A stretch of DNA of 64,000 bases from Ixodes scapularis (taxonomy: Eukaryota; Arthropoda; Arachnida; Ixodida; Ixodidae). Below, in pieces: positions 24,048-35,895 of this stretch. The translations under genes were made by a program, and so were the position numbers. Each line of letters begins with the position of its first letter. Position 1 is the stretch's first letter. The notes beneath the pieces were generated by a model. It was given only the letters and a program-made list of their open reading frames with translations. It searched no databases and was not told the DNA's origin. Location of the stretch: the NCBI RefSeq assembly GCF_016920785.2, contig NW_024609835.1, positions 173,286,995 through 173,350,994 of the forward strand. The letters run 5' to 3'.

Positions 24048-25936
24048 GAGGAGGGGTGTACCCTCCCCTCAGTACCCTTCCCCTCCTCCTCAAGAGCTGC
24101 GCTCCAATTCGGCGTTACAGGGTGTTGTAAACGTCTTTCATTTTTTAAATCACGGTTCGAGTTAAAGGATTTTCACAACGAAGCACCAAGCACGACCACG
24201 CTACTCCAAGGAACGCTTCCGAATGTAGTGCGAGCGAAGCGGAAACAGCAGGTGCGAGGGTGCATGAACGCGTTTGCACGGCAGCTATGATAAAGACGCT
24301 TTGCAGCAGCTGTGCATGGGCGCCGCCATAACCGACCTTGCTTTTTTGTTTTCATTTATTCTCATCACTTCCCTCCATCATTACCTCAGCAGGACTGGTT
24401 ATTGCCATTTTAGATCGAACTGTGTCCTTCTCCCCAGAATCGGCCTTTCTGGAGGCTCGTCAAAGCCCGCTTCAGTGGCTCGGTAAGACAAGAGAAGGTC
24501 AGTAATGGCGGCTGTAATCTGGCGCGAGTGCAAAGCGTCATATACCCGTGTTTCCATGCACATTTGTTTTGTGGCTATGGAGTCAAATGTATGAGGGCGC
24601 GTGCATAGGCACCGATTAAAGGTTCGCCATAGCCTCCTCTATGCTGACAAAGCCTGGCAGATCGCCACGAGACGCGGCCGCCAAAAGTGAAAAGGTAGAG
24701 CGGCAGACAACAGGCATGTAGCGGTCACCCCGCTGCGGCGAGACGCCGAAACACACTTAACCCGAGCGGCAGAATGTCCGCTCGCGCTTCTCGCGTTCCT
24801 CGGGCTATCGCTTCTTTTCTCGTCGGATATGAACACCAGGTTTTGGGTCCTCGCCGCTGCGAAAACTGTGCGCTGAATACCAGACTTCCCGAGAAATGCT
24901 CTGTGCTACCAGATCCTCGCGCTCCAAATCATCGACCGGGCACCCTATGGCTCCGTCATCGAACTGCCAGGCTTTGTGAGTATAGAAAAGGCTATGGGTT
25001 TGCATATCACTCTTCTCCTCGTGGAAAATGCCACAGAAAGTTGTCCATGACAGAGAGAGAGAGGGAGGGAGAGAATGAACTCTATTACATTACTCTAGCC
25101 CGAGTCGTGTATAATCTTCGTCACAACACGAGGATGCACTGTCTTCGTCCTTCCTGGAGTCGTTGGGTTTGGAGCCCGAGGATGGAGTTTGTTTTTCAAT
25201 GTGGGTGGCGAGGAGGTGGCCAGAGGATGGCTTGAAGAAACTTTGGGGGAGCGGTTCAGCTAGCCCAGGAATAGGGGCTCCGGAGGGAAGGAGGGAGGAA
25301 GGTTGAGGGCCTGCGACAGGACCAGTATGTGTGTTCATTAGGGAGTAGCCTCCGCATTGAATGCAGGTGGGGCGGACAGGAGAAAGAAAGAAATACAGCG
25401 ATACAAAAGTCAATAACCTCTAATTTGACCTTGTCGTTTCGAAATAAATGCTTATAATTTCTCTATAAGGTTATGGTCCACCTTTTTAGGAAATCGCCGG
25501 TTTCAAGTTTTTGGGAAGAGAACGGCCGTGCATGCCACGACCACTGGCTCGAGACCAGGAGCTCCTTGCCCAGTTTTTCACCAGCTCTCTTTCCTTTTCC
25601 CTTTTCCTAACTTTAATGCAATAAGCTCAATAATCACTTTCTCCCGTCTTCGTTTGCATTATTACTGTGGCTGTACTTGTAAATCTTCACTCATTCCCAT
25701 TATATATATATATAAATAAACACAGCCCGCTACTGGACTTGGTCGTCTGAGTCACCGCCCGCCGTAGACCCTGGCAAGTTTCTTGGCCCTATTTTATACT
25801 AAAAGTGAACTTCGCTTTGTAATTTTACAAAAAGAAACCGACCTGTGAAATACACCTTGGACGAAAAGTTTAAATTTCTACATGCAGGCGTTGATTTTTA
25901 CGGTCCATTTTGGATCGAGCCTTGTGACTTGAACCC

Positions 25937-25938
<2 letters not shown>
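24048..25938. other. Intron sequence without a recognised gene
   Basis: A (GA)n-rich run lies near 25051-25075. A minus-strand frame at 25413-25090 has CIQCGGYSLMNTHTG, loosely like a zinc-binding segment of a LINE ORF1, but too weak to name. A 45-nt stretch at 24438-24482 has good splice signals (see findings). Confidence 0.45.

Positions 25939-25976
<38 letters not shown>
25939..25976. repeat. (AT)n tract, left edge of the insertion hub
   Basis: About 19 AT repeats. Further AT runs lie at 26604-26613, 32811-32824, 44961-45014 and 50043-50052, each at a junction between two mobile elements. Confidence 0.95.
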
Positions 25977-25978
<2 letters not shown>

Positions 25979-26602
25979 TGTTTCGCGTAAGAGCGGCAAA
26001 TATTCCTCAAATTAGTCTATTGGAGGTAATAAAAGGATAATTTTCTCTGGACCGCATTACTCGAAAATGCGCGATACTTACTAATTAGTTCGCTAATTAA
26101 CTAAAATGCCTAATTAACTTTTGAATATTGAAAATAGACCTCTGGTTCCAATAAGAGACTTGATGAGCGTCATCGAAAACCACTAAATCAGTAATAAAAA
26201 AAAAAAACAACTTTGAGCACGTGAGAAGCGTAGCGCACTGAAATTACCACTCGTGGAGCAGGTACAACGCTCCGCGCAATTTTTCCGTGTCTTATGAGAG
26301 CCCCAGCATTGTGCCTGCTCCACGAGTGGGAACTTTGGCGCACTATTACGCTTCTCACGTGCTCGACTGATTTATGACTGATTTATCTGTTTTCGATGAT
26401 GCTCAGCAAGTTTTTAATGAGAACCATATCTTTATTTCACTAATTAAAGAGTTATTATTCATTTTTAGTTCCTTAGCGGACTAATTAGTAACTATCGCGT
26501 TTTCGCTGACGTAGTCCACCGCGAGTATTGCGGTCCCGAGAACATTATCCTCTTACCTTGAATACAATAATTTCAGGAATTTTGGTCACTCTTACGTTAA
26601 AC
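25977..26602. mobile_element. Long-TIR MITE flanked by (AT)n
   Basis: The two halves are inverted copies of each other over almost their whole length (about 280-bp arms, roughly 80% by eye). Left blocks such as CGTAAGAGCGGC, GACCGCATTACTCG, GAGCACGTGAGAAGCG and CACTCGTGGAGCAGG recur inverted on the right. A 40-60-nt loop lies near 26280. It carries no coding sequence and belongs to the same family as the copy near 17340-17760. Confidence 0.75.
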
Positions 26603-26613
26603 AATATATATAT

Positions 26614-27347
26614 GGGTGATTTCATCTCAACTCAGGCACGGATTTAGGGACGAATTTTTAATTTTGACGAAAAAAATATATGTTTTGGGGCAATTCCTAT
26701 AATAAAAGAAGACGCAAACGGTTATTTCGTCGGATTTTTTGTTCTCAAGTTATGGACCGTTGAAGCGGTCAAGGTGGAAATTGATGTTTTTCCAGCCTAT
26801 CGGAGGTGCCATATTTCACTCCATCCCTTTTCCCTACTTTTTACGCTACATCAATATAACTTTTTGGGAACACTCTAGACATAGGCTTTTTCATGCTAAT
26901 CAAGCGTCTAGGTCATAACATTCTTAATGAATTTTTTTTTTATTTGTCAAACCGCCTCTCTGTGACGATATTTGACGAAGTTCAGCAAGCTGTGCTGTGT
27001 GACCTAATCAACATATGTTTACGATCTTTATATCACCGTAAAGCACCAATTATGCTCTTTCTTTTGAGTATAGTTTCAATATTTTGCCACCAGTATATCA
27101 TGCGCTACATGTGCCTGAAAAACGAATATTTCGAAAAACTAGCAAGTTTGGAGTCGATTTTCTAAAAAAAACCACTTTTTATTTTTTTCATTTTTTATTC
27201 ACAGTTAGTTAATATAGTAGTCTGTCAGGAACTACCAACAGAAATTGTAATATATTGTTTGTATGGCCGCTATTAAGACTCGAATCTCGTGCTATGAGAG
27301 TTTTGAACGGGACTTCGCACAGGTGCTCTGCTGAGCAAAATTTTGGC
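26614..27347 (+). repeat. Tn-B left TIR
   Basis: About 734 bp, matching 32076-32810 in inverse at roughly 90% or more by eye. Frames inside it appear mirrored in the other TIR, which argues that they are not genes. The inner limit is where GAGCAAAATTTTGGCC gives way to unrelated sequence. Confidence 0.85.
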
Positions 27348-27509
27348 CTATTAAGGTTTTCTATTTATCGTTAGCAGTTACCTAATATCGAACCATAAAC
27401 ATTAAAAAAAAAATTTGAGTAGTGCTTTTAAAAAAAAGTTACTTAGAAGTCCGTATTCACAAGTGCGAGCGCATCTTCTTCTCCCAATAAGGGGGAATGC
27501 AGATCGTTA

Positions 27510-28529
27510 TGGTGAATTCCACTCGTAGATCTGGAGCGCTTTCCAAAATCCGCGAGGGAGGCAAAATTCCGCTCCGTGGGACCCGCTCCGTATCGACGAG
27601 GGGAAGATAAACTTGCATTTTTGGAGCGACCTCCCCCACACCCCTCCTCACCCCTTCTCCTTCCGCCGTTCAAAATGGCCGCTGCTCGAACTTGACCAGC
27701 CCACCAACGCCTCAGCCGGCTGATCTTTCCGACGACCAGTGACGACTGTCACTGCTTAGCTGCAGAAGTAACACGCGACACAGGCCGGGCGGAATTATAC
27801 GTACCACGGCGCCCATGTCACAAATAGCGAAGACGTCCGCGTTCGGCACCGTCACATACCTTTCGGCCGCCTCGAAGCGGCGGGGCACGGACAGCGATTG
27901 CCAGCGGTGGAGTTCAGATTGCTAGTACGACTTTAATAAACACAGAGGTAACAAACCATCACTTGCGCGGTCGTTGCCTAACCACATTTTGCTTTATTTC
28001 ACGGGAAAACGCCGATGGAATGCAGTGTAAAAAGGTAAACAATCACTGGCTGCAGAATGAATAGGCCTAACCTTGCGTCTGCCTCCGGCTTTTCTGTCGT
28101 TCTTTTTTTCGTTCTTCCTCGGTGATCACAGATGTCAGCGCTTACGATTTGCCACGCTCCACATTCCCGGCTTTTTATCCCTGATCTACGCGAGGTAGAA
28201 GCGTTCGAGCCGTCACAGTCCAGAGTAAACAACCGACGCACCCGAACAGATCCAACTCCACCGACCGGCCCGCCGATCTCTCCAACCTCGCCGCGCATGC
28301 GCACCGCCGATTTAGACGGAAATCACGTGGGCCGCTCTGTCAATTTCCGGAGAGATCTGTGAAATCCCGCAGAGCAAGTTCGGCGGAGTTTGGGGCGCTC
28401 CGTGGAGCGGGCGCTGCCAGAGATCTACGAGCGGAAGATGACCAACTTGAGCCAGATCTGCGAGCGGAATATGCGCGCTCCAAATGGAGCGCTTTTGGAG
28501 CGCTCGAGATCTGCGAGCGGAATTCACCA
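27510..28529. mobile_element. Harbinger-type MITE nested in Tn-B
   Basis: The ends are TGGTGAATTCCACTCGTAGA and, inverted, TGGTGAATTCCGCTCGCAGA. TTA is present directly outside each end (27507-27509 and 28530-28532). A 3-bp TTA duplication is typical of PIF/Harbinger elements. The interior is GC-rich, contains a repeated GGAGCG word near both ends, and has no transposase. Confidence 0.75.
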
Positions 28530-29032
28530 TTAGAGAAGTCCTCTGAGGCCTTTTGCTTTCGGCTCCAAAATTTTACAGATGCCACCCCAGTCAGGCGGCG
28601 TGTATAGAATACTTTATCTTGAACATCACGGGGCTACCGCCTCTATCTTCGTCGGGGTCCTGGAGCTTCTAAGGATTATGCCTTTGGATGCGACCGACAC
28701 GGAAACCCTGATTGTCGGGAGAACAGGCGTTTCGAGGTTAGAGTTTACGTCGCAAGCCCCCCTCTGTCTCTCCAAGCTCCCCTCCTCGTCCTTCTAACAC
28801 AACCGTGCCACTAATCCGCGGGCACTAAAAGAGACGCCGCTGCTGCGTGGCACTCAGATTACGCGCGAGGCGGAGAGCGAATGTTTAAGTATGGATCGAC
28901 GGGAAGATTGGGGACCCAAAGGAAGCCGAATCTTCGTACGTTGTCTAACTGATAATAGCCTTCTCGGTCCCTTTCTGGCTCTTTACTTGAATTCCTAAGC
29001 CACGGCGGAAAGCTGGTACTCATTCTACCTCC

Positions 29033-31133
29033 GTGCTGTCTGAGCTGGATGAACTTAAAACTGCTCCTGCTTTCAGAAAGCCAGAAGTGTTCGTTACTGC
29101 CATGGCTAATACATTATTTAGTTCAGACCGGAAAGCGTGCGCCGACTATTCAAGGAGACACAAGAGAAGAGTGTTTTACGGACGCCATTTTCGTCAAGTC
29201 TCGGAGCTAAACCTAAGTTTTCTTAAGCAAGTTCTACCGGCTGAGGACGCCCAGCGCGTAAGCCCTGGAGATGTTCTGTGCAATAACTGCTACACAATGT
29301 TCTTGGGTCAGATTGAAGAACATAAGCAGGGACAGGAAATGTTGTCATCAAGCTCATCGTCATCATCCCTGAAACCAGCGGACAGATCATTCGTTGACGA
29401 GGAAGCCCTGGTCCAAGGAGTGGCTGAAGCAATTGATGCTGCCGAAGTAAGTGTGACACCACTTAAACTCCCTTCTAGCGTGACCCCACAAAGTCGTACC
29501 GGCTATGTTAAGCGCAAAAAATCCGAGATAACCGCGGACTTCAAAAAGAAAATTGGTCGTAAACTAAGTGACGTGTGCGGAGAACCTACGGGCACAGACA
29601 AAGAAGATCCATGCTCCTCGTGCTCCGACTGGGTCAGCAATTTACGAGCAGCCTACGCCAAGAGCGCGTCGCAGCTAGAACGCTACCGTCTCTTAACTCT
29701 CTTTCCACCTAACCTCAAAAAGAAAAATATCCTGAAAGCAATTCCTGAAGGGACGAAGCATGCTTCGGACCAATCAAGGAAGCTGAAAAAAAAATGGGGT
29801 CTGGGCGTCACCTGACCCATACCAAGGACATGCTCTCAACAAAAACGATGTCGCTCTTGCGTTGACTTACTACACATCAGATGCGAAAGACTGCTCAAGA
29901 CAAAGCCCGAACAAGAAGGATGTCGTAAGGCCTTTTATTAATGGTCAGGAAGTCTTCGTCACGAAGCGATTTATGACGAGATCTATTAGGGAACCTACAA
30001 AGATTTTCAAGGCGGCCAATCCCGAGTCAAAAATGGGCCTAACAAAATTTTATTCCTTTTGGCCCAAGTGGGTTAAGAAACACCCTGTACATGAAGAGTG
30101 TGTGTGTGTATGCTGCGCCAACTTCATACTCTGTCTGACATCTCTGTCAAATGCGGCGGGGAAGACCATGACCTTTGAAGACGTCCAGAAAAGTTTTCTT
30201 TGTGAAAATCCTTCCCAAAACTGCTTCTTGCTGAGGTGTGAAGCCTGTTCGAACCGGAAGGACATATCCCTCGAGATGCTAGGGATGAGCGCTGAAGATG
30301 AACTGGAGTTGGCACTTTGGGGATCTGGTTGCGAGTTGGTGAAAAAACATTTGGAGGCCACTGCTTTTCTTAACGAACTCAACAAGTGGACGAAGAAATA
30401 CATACCCCACTATTATATTCGGCGCGCACAACAGAGAGCAATATGGCTTGAAAAGGCAAATGTGAAGCCACGTGTCGTAGTCCTCCACTTTGATTTCGCC
30501 GAAAACTGGAATATTGTGCTCCAACATGCAGTGCAGAGATACCACTAGAAAACCAAGATGGTAACAATCTTCACCTGCGTTGCGACGACCACGAAGGGAA
30601 CACTAAGTTTCGGCGTCGTGAGTGACGATACCTGTCATGATTCTGCACACGCGCTCTTTGCGCTCACAATGATTGAAGACAGGCTCGAGGAACTCTTGCC
30701 CATTTTTTGGGAGCTAATCTATGTTTCGGACGGCGCTCCAAGCCATTTCAAAAATCGGCACCAATTACACGAATTTCAGAAGTTTGTTGTCAGCAGGTGG
30801 ATATACTCGGCGTCAGGGCACTGCAAAAGCGCGTGCGATGGAGTGGGTGGTGTGCTGAAGCATCATGGGTTACTGCATAACTTGAAAACAACTGAGCTGA
30901 GCTTCATAACTAACGCGCGTACGTTCGTTGAAGCTCTCGGCCAGAAAATCAAGGGGATAACGCTTCTCTTCATCGACCAAGAGCAGCTGTTCCGTTATCG
31001 GGAGCTTAAAAGGAAGGGGTGGGAGAAGGTAGCCCCATCGAAAGGCATCCAATCTTCTCATGTGTGGAACAAAGCAATGGGGGAAGGGAGAGGTGATGTG
31101 GTCCTAGAAAGAGTTTACCAAACCCCAGAATAG
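29033..31133 (+). pseudogene. Tn-B transposase-like protein, broken
   Basis: Three collinear frames (29033-29815, 29862-30548, 30558-31133) match the single protein of Tn-A along its length. The order is an N-terminal Cys pair region (KACADYSRRHK, then VLCNNCYTMF), a Ser-rich linker, CSSCSDWVSNLRAAY, SRQSPNKKDV, KRFMTRSIREP, a CVCVCCANFILC cluster and HFDFAENWN. Then come VSDGAPSHFKNRHQLHEF and a SGHCKSACDGVGGVLKH block. One frameshift lies near 29800. One nonsense change lies at 30547, where Tn-A has Trp. The Asp residues in DFAEN, SDGA and CDGVGG are candidates for an RNase H-like active site; that is inference. The superfamily is uncertain. The 4-bp duplication would fit Sola, but I cannot confirm it. 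Confidence 0.75.
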
Positions 31134-32075
31134 ACAGAGCTAAATGGTGGGACCGTGAAAAGGCCGGACCGTTTCAACAGTGCGTTCATCCTTGTCCCCC
31201 TGTGAGTGCGCGCTGTGTGATCAGACGACGGGCCATAGACTTTGACACTGAACTGACTGCAACTTGGACAAAGCGAAAACTGGCTCAGAATCGCATCAAC
31301 CTATTGTCTCGAAATGTGCTACGTCGAAAGATGACTATCCCTATCCCAAGTGTTTATCACTGTTTTTGTGTGAGCAGCGCCGTGTAGTATTGAAAAGGGA
31401 CTGCGTCGTCTATCCGTAAACCAGACGGAATTTGGCGGTGTTCAATTCGTTTTAAAGTTTATATTTGTGTTAACTTTGAGTGTATTTTATGTTAATTAGG
31501 AGTATATGAGACATTTGGTCAACACATTTTGATATATTTTATGCAATGAACATGTCTAGGCTATACAACATGGAATATCACTTCCCTTCTCTGGTTACGT
31601 GTCGCATCTTGAGTTTAAAATTCCGAACTTTATATGTAATTGTCATATTTTCTTATGTCAAACAGATATGCAGTGCATATACATATGTGCGATTTAGTAT
31701 CTGACGCTTAGGAAGTACGGTTTATTTTGTGCACATACGGGCTCTTTCGTAAAATAACGAGTATTTCGTGGAGTGTAAGGACGAGCATTTCGTAACGTGT
31801 AAGGCTTCAAATGCGTTAGTCATGTGTTTAGGTTTCATATCTATTTTCAGTGATTCCATGCCAGGTTACTTAGACTTTTCCCTCGTGACTTAAGTTTGTC
31901 CGTGAGTTTAGATGTTACGTACTTCTCCGTCAATACATAAGGCGAAGCTCACACACCTTTCAAATCACCCCAGTGCAAGTAAATAAATATTGTAAGGATA
32001 AATATTGTTACTTCACTTGCTTTTACGCTCAGATATTGTGGTAAGTACTATCATTAAATAGAAAACTTTACATTG
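31134..32075 (+). other. Tn-B 3' internal region, no gene seen
   Basis: AT-rich non-coding sequence between the transposase stop and the right TIR. A short frame at 31202-31387 looks unconserved. An AAATAAATATTG run near 31981 could serve in 3' end formation of the transposase transcript, but this is not established. Confidence 0.5.
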
Positions 32076-32810
32076 GTCAAAATTCCGCTCAGCAAAGCGC
32101 CTGTGCGATGTCCCGTTCAAAACGCTCATAGCACGAGATTCGAGTCGTAATAGCGGCCATACAAACAATATATTACAATTTCTGTTGGTAGTTCCTGATA
32201 GACTACTATATTAACTAACTGTGAATAAAAAATGAAAAAAAAAATAAAAAGTGGGGTTTTTTAGAAAATCGACTCCAAACTTGCTAGTTTTTCGAAATAT
32301 TCGTTTTTCAGGCCCATGTAGCGCAATATATACTTGTGGCAAAATATTGAAATAATACTCAAAAGAAAGCGCATAATTGGCGCTTTACGGTGATATAAAG
32401 ATCATAAAAATATGTTGATTAGGTCACACAGCACAGCTTGCTGAACTTCGTCAAATATCGTCAAAGAGAGGCGGTTTGACAAATAAAAAAAAATCATTAA
32501 GAATGTTATCACCTAGACGCATGATTAGCATGAAAAAGTCTATGTCTAGAGTGTTCCCAAAAAGTTATATTGATGTAGCGTAAAAAGTAGGGAAAAGAGA
32601 TGGAGTGAAATATGGCACCTCCGATAGGCTGGAAAAACATCAATTTCCACCTTGACCGCTTCAACGGTCCATAACTTGAGAACAAAAAATCTGACGAAAT
32701 AACCGTTTACGTCTTCTTTTATTATAGGAATTGCCCCAAAACATATATTTTTTTCGTCAAAATTAAAAATTTGACTCTAAATCCGTGCCTGAGTTGAGAT
32801 GAAATCACCC
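32076..32810 (-). repeat. Tn-B right TIR
   Basis: Inverse copy of 26614-27347. It ends ...GAAATCACCC, followed by ATAT. Confidence 0.85.
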
Positions 32811-32824
32811 ATATATATATATAT

Positions 32825-32977
32825 TGTCAGGAAGACAGAAGCTCAACGACCGCTTTCAGTGATGATTATATTCGAACTGCCCGCGGTTGCGAGCACGGGC
32901 CACACGAGCTATCGGTGATGACGATGAAGGGGGAGATATGACGATGCCCGATGACGACGATGAGGGTCTTCATCACA
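32825..32977 (-). repeat. Gypsy-1 3' LTR
   Basis: A 153-bp TG...CA repeat ending CTTCATCACA on the plus strand. It differs from the 5' copy by about three substitutions and one indel, so the insertion is fairly young. Confidence 0.9.
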
Positions 32978-33108
32978 TTACCGCCCTCCTCGGGGGGGGG
33001 GGGGGGGGGGGGAGAGGCTATTGCAGTGGTGGGTGGTACGGTTTCAAGCGGTTCACGTGTAGAACTTCCGAAGGTCGACGGCGGCCATCCGGGGAGGAAG
33101 AAACGGGC

Positions 33109-34515
33109 TCAGCGAGGTAGGAGACAGGTGATGTTTTCTCGGTGATTAGATAGGGACCGATGTACTTGTGGAGGAACTTGTCCACTCGGCCAGGTTGTCT
33201 GGCTGGTGTCCAAACGCACAAGGCCACCAGGGGAGTAAGAAGGGTTCGTGTGGTGCTTGTCATAGCGGTCCTGGGTGACCTGTTGATGCCGCGACGTGCG
33301 GAGCTGCGCGAGCTGGCGGCATTCTTCGGCGCCAAAGATGAAGTTCTCTAGGAGTTCACTTTGATTGTTGATTGAAGGAGCGACAGGAAAGGTGGTGTCC
33401 ATTGTGCATGATGCTTCGCGTCCGTAAACTAAATGAAAAGGGGAGTAGCCCGTGGTAGACTGGAGGGCAGTATTATAGGCAAAAGTTACGAACGGGAGTA
33501 CAGTGTCCCAGTTCGTATGGTCGGGGGAAACATACACGGATATCATGTCTGCAAGGGTCTTGTGAAAACGTTCGGTTAAACCGTTTGTCTGTGGATGATA
33601 TGATGATGTTGTTTTATGAATTACGTTACAGGCTTTCAGAATAGCTGTAAGTGTACTCGAAAGAAACTGCCGTCCTCGGTCGCCTAAGAGGACTTGTGGC
33701 GCACCATGTCGTAGAAGTATGGTGTGTACAAAAATTTGAGCAATTTCTTCAGATGTCGCAGAGGTAAGCGCGGCAGTCTCGGCGTATCTAGTTAAGGGGT
33801 CAACGGCCGTGACTGTCCAGCGATGACCATGAGAAGAAACGGGGAACGGACCGAACAAATCGATTCCTACTCGTTCCAAAGGCGCACTGGGGCAAACTAA
33901 TGGTTGCAGCAAACCAGCAGGGGTAGTGGTTGGACGTTTTCTACGCTGGCATTTCAAGCAGGACTGAACATATTTAAAAACAGTTGTCTGAAGCTGCGGC
34001 CAGAAGTAGCGTTTCCTAATGCGAGCGTACGTTTTGTTAAACCCCATGTGTCCTGAAGTAGGGTCATCATGAAAAGATCGAAGAATGTCAGTGCGCATAT
34101 TGCGAGGAACTACGAGGAGCCAGCGGTGTCCTGAAGGGGAAAAGTTGTGCCGGTAGAGTATACCATCTTGGAAAGAGAAGTTCTGTAACTCTTTTCGCAA
34201 CTTTTTGTGAACGAAGTTATTCGGTTTCTTAAGGTGGTCGATGATTCCTTTGATCCATGGGTCTTTGGATTGCTCATGTGTAATAGAGTCAAAATGGAGT
34301 GCAGAGACATCAAAAACGTCATCCATGTTTTCAAGCCGTTCATCTGGTTTGTCTACTGGACATCGAGATAGGCTGTCAGCATCTGTATTTTTGCGCCCAG
34401 ATTTGTATACTATATTGTATTGTATACTATATATATTGCATAATTGTATTCCTGAAGCGCAAGCGTCCATCGACCAAGTCTGCCAGTGAGATCTTTCAAG
34501 GAAGAAAGCCAACAT
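33109..34515 (-). pseudogene. Gypsy-1 pol, integrase part
   Basis: The 468-residue frame starts at the end of RNase H (KSGRKNTDADSLSRCP) and contains a full integrase. The zinc-binding HHCC domain is present (GHMGFNKTYARIRKRYFW, then CLKCQRRK). The catalytic core has Asp in GIDLFGPFP, Asp in LGDRGRQF and Glu in TNGLTERFHK. It ends in a typical Gypsy integrase C-terminus with a PYL-like strand (RSLSNHREN). No chromodomain is seen. The frame overlaps the reverse-transcriptase frame because of a small duplication of TTGTATACTATA near 34403-34435, which shifts the reading frame. Confidence 0.9.
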
Positions 34516-35405
34516 AACGCGTGGTGATCGGTCACAATAGTAAAATGTCTTCCGTAAAGATATGGCCGGAATTTGTTAATGGCCCAAACGACAGCTAGGC
34601 ATTCTTTCTCGGTTATAGTGCAATTCTGTTCGGCGGCGGAGAGCATTCGGCTCGCATAGGCCACAACATATTCTTTTAGTGTGTTGGGGTCGCTCTGCAA
34701 TAGAACAACACCAAGGTAATATCCACTGGCGTCGGTGTGCAACTCTGTAGGGGCAGAGTCATTAAAGTGCCCCAGGATTGGATCGGACTGGAGAGTGGCT
34801 TTGAGAGAGTGAAATGAGTCTCGACATTCAGGGGACCAGATGAATGATGCATTGGCCTGTAACAACCGTGTAAGTGGGGCAGCCAGTTGGGCAAAGTGAG
34901 GTACAAAACGGCGAAAATACAAGCCGAGTCCTAGGAAACTACGAAGTTGTTTGATTTTAAGAGGAACAGGAAATTCGTTTACTGCCTTGAGCTTGTCTGG
35001 GTCGGGCCGAATGCCAATTTTATCTACTAAATGCCCAAGGATCTTAATTTGTCGAGAGGCAAAGCGGCACTTTTTTGTGTTGAGTAGGAGGTTAGCTTTT
35101 GTGAGACAAACGAACACTTCGGACAGGCGAAGGAGATGGTCGTTAAACGTACGAGGAAAAATAATAACGTCATCAAGGTAGCAAAGGCATATGTGCCATT
35201 TAAGGCCAGGGAGAACGTTATCTATCATGCGCTCAAATGTTGCCGGCGCATTGTAAAGGCCAAAAGGCATCACGTTGAATTCAAAAAGACCGCCAGTTGT
35301 AATGAAAGCTGTTTTTTCTTTGTCTTCTTCCTTCATTGGTATTTGCCAGTAGCCGGTCTTTAAATCCAGGGATGAAAAATATTCGGCTCCCTGTAGGGTG
35401 TCCAA
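34410..35405 (-). pseudogene. Gypsy-1 pol, reverse transcriptase and RNase H part
   Basis: This 331-residue frame covers the reverse transcriptase from LDLKTGYWQIPM through MPFGLYNAPATFER and the catalytic CYLDDVIIF, then the thumb. The Gypsy RNase H follows, with LHTDASG, TEKECLAVVWAI and VTDHHALCWLS. The N-terminal palm residues before DTLQGAEYF lie on the other side of the 8-kb insertion, at 43463-43768. Confidence 0.92.
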
Positions 35406-35895
35406 TGTGTCATCAATCCGTGGTAAAGGGTATACGTCCTTGCGAGTGATCTTATTGAGTCTACGGTAATCAACGCAGAAACGTATGCTAGCCCTTAGCG
35501 AAAACTAATACGTTTGAAATATACCACATTCTAATTTGAGTGTTTTTGAAATACAGTCCATAATTGTAAGTACACCAAAAATAGACCGAAAATAAATTTT
35601 TTTTTTACTTAGCACTAAAATATACTTTTAAAAATCTTTTTAAAATACCTTTACTTAAACTACATCTGAAGTTCCTTTCATGCGTTTTGAAATATGTAAA
35701 TACTGAATTAATAGGCACAAAATACCTTTCAGATATATTTCTTGAAATATTTATTTAATTCATGCAAAATATACTCCAACCCTGAAAAAATGGAGCAATC
35801 AAAAATACGTGCAGAATACTCTTAAAATACCTGAAAATCGTAAATACTGTTGTGCTATACTCTAAGTACCTTTTGACTGCAATACTTTGGTAGTT

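Larger units (their letters stand above)
26614..32810 (+). mobile_element. Tn-B: long-TIR DNA transposon
   Basis: The ends are GGGTGATTTCATCTCAACTC and its reverse complement. ATAT flanks both sides, consistent with a 4-bp target duplication, although the site is itself (AT)n. TIRs of about 735 bp enclose one plus-strand transposase pseudogene and a nested MITE. The element is 6.2 kb. It is related to Tn-A (35896-41366) in its terminal bases, TIR length, target-duplication length and protein. Confidence 0.85.

Noticed and set aside
25090..25413. Minus-strand frame with a Cys pair, possible LINE ORF1 knuckle
   Set aside because: One Cys pair only and no C-x4-H-x4-C spacing. Not enough to name.
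26893..27165. A 90-codon frame in the left TIR of Tn-B
   Set aside because: The same sequence, broken, is present inverted in the right TIR, and there is no protein family match. It is TIR sequence.
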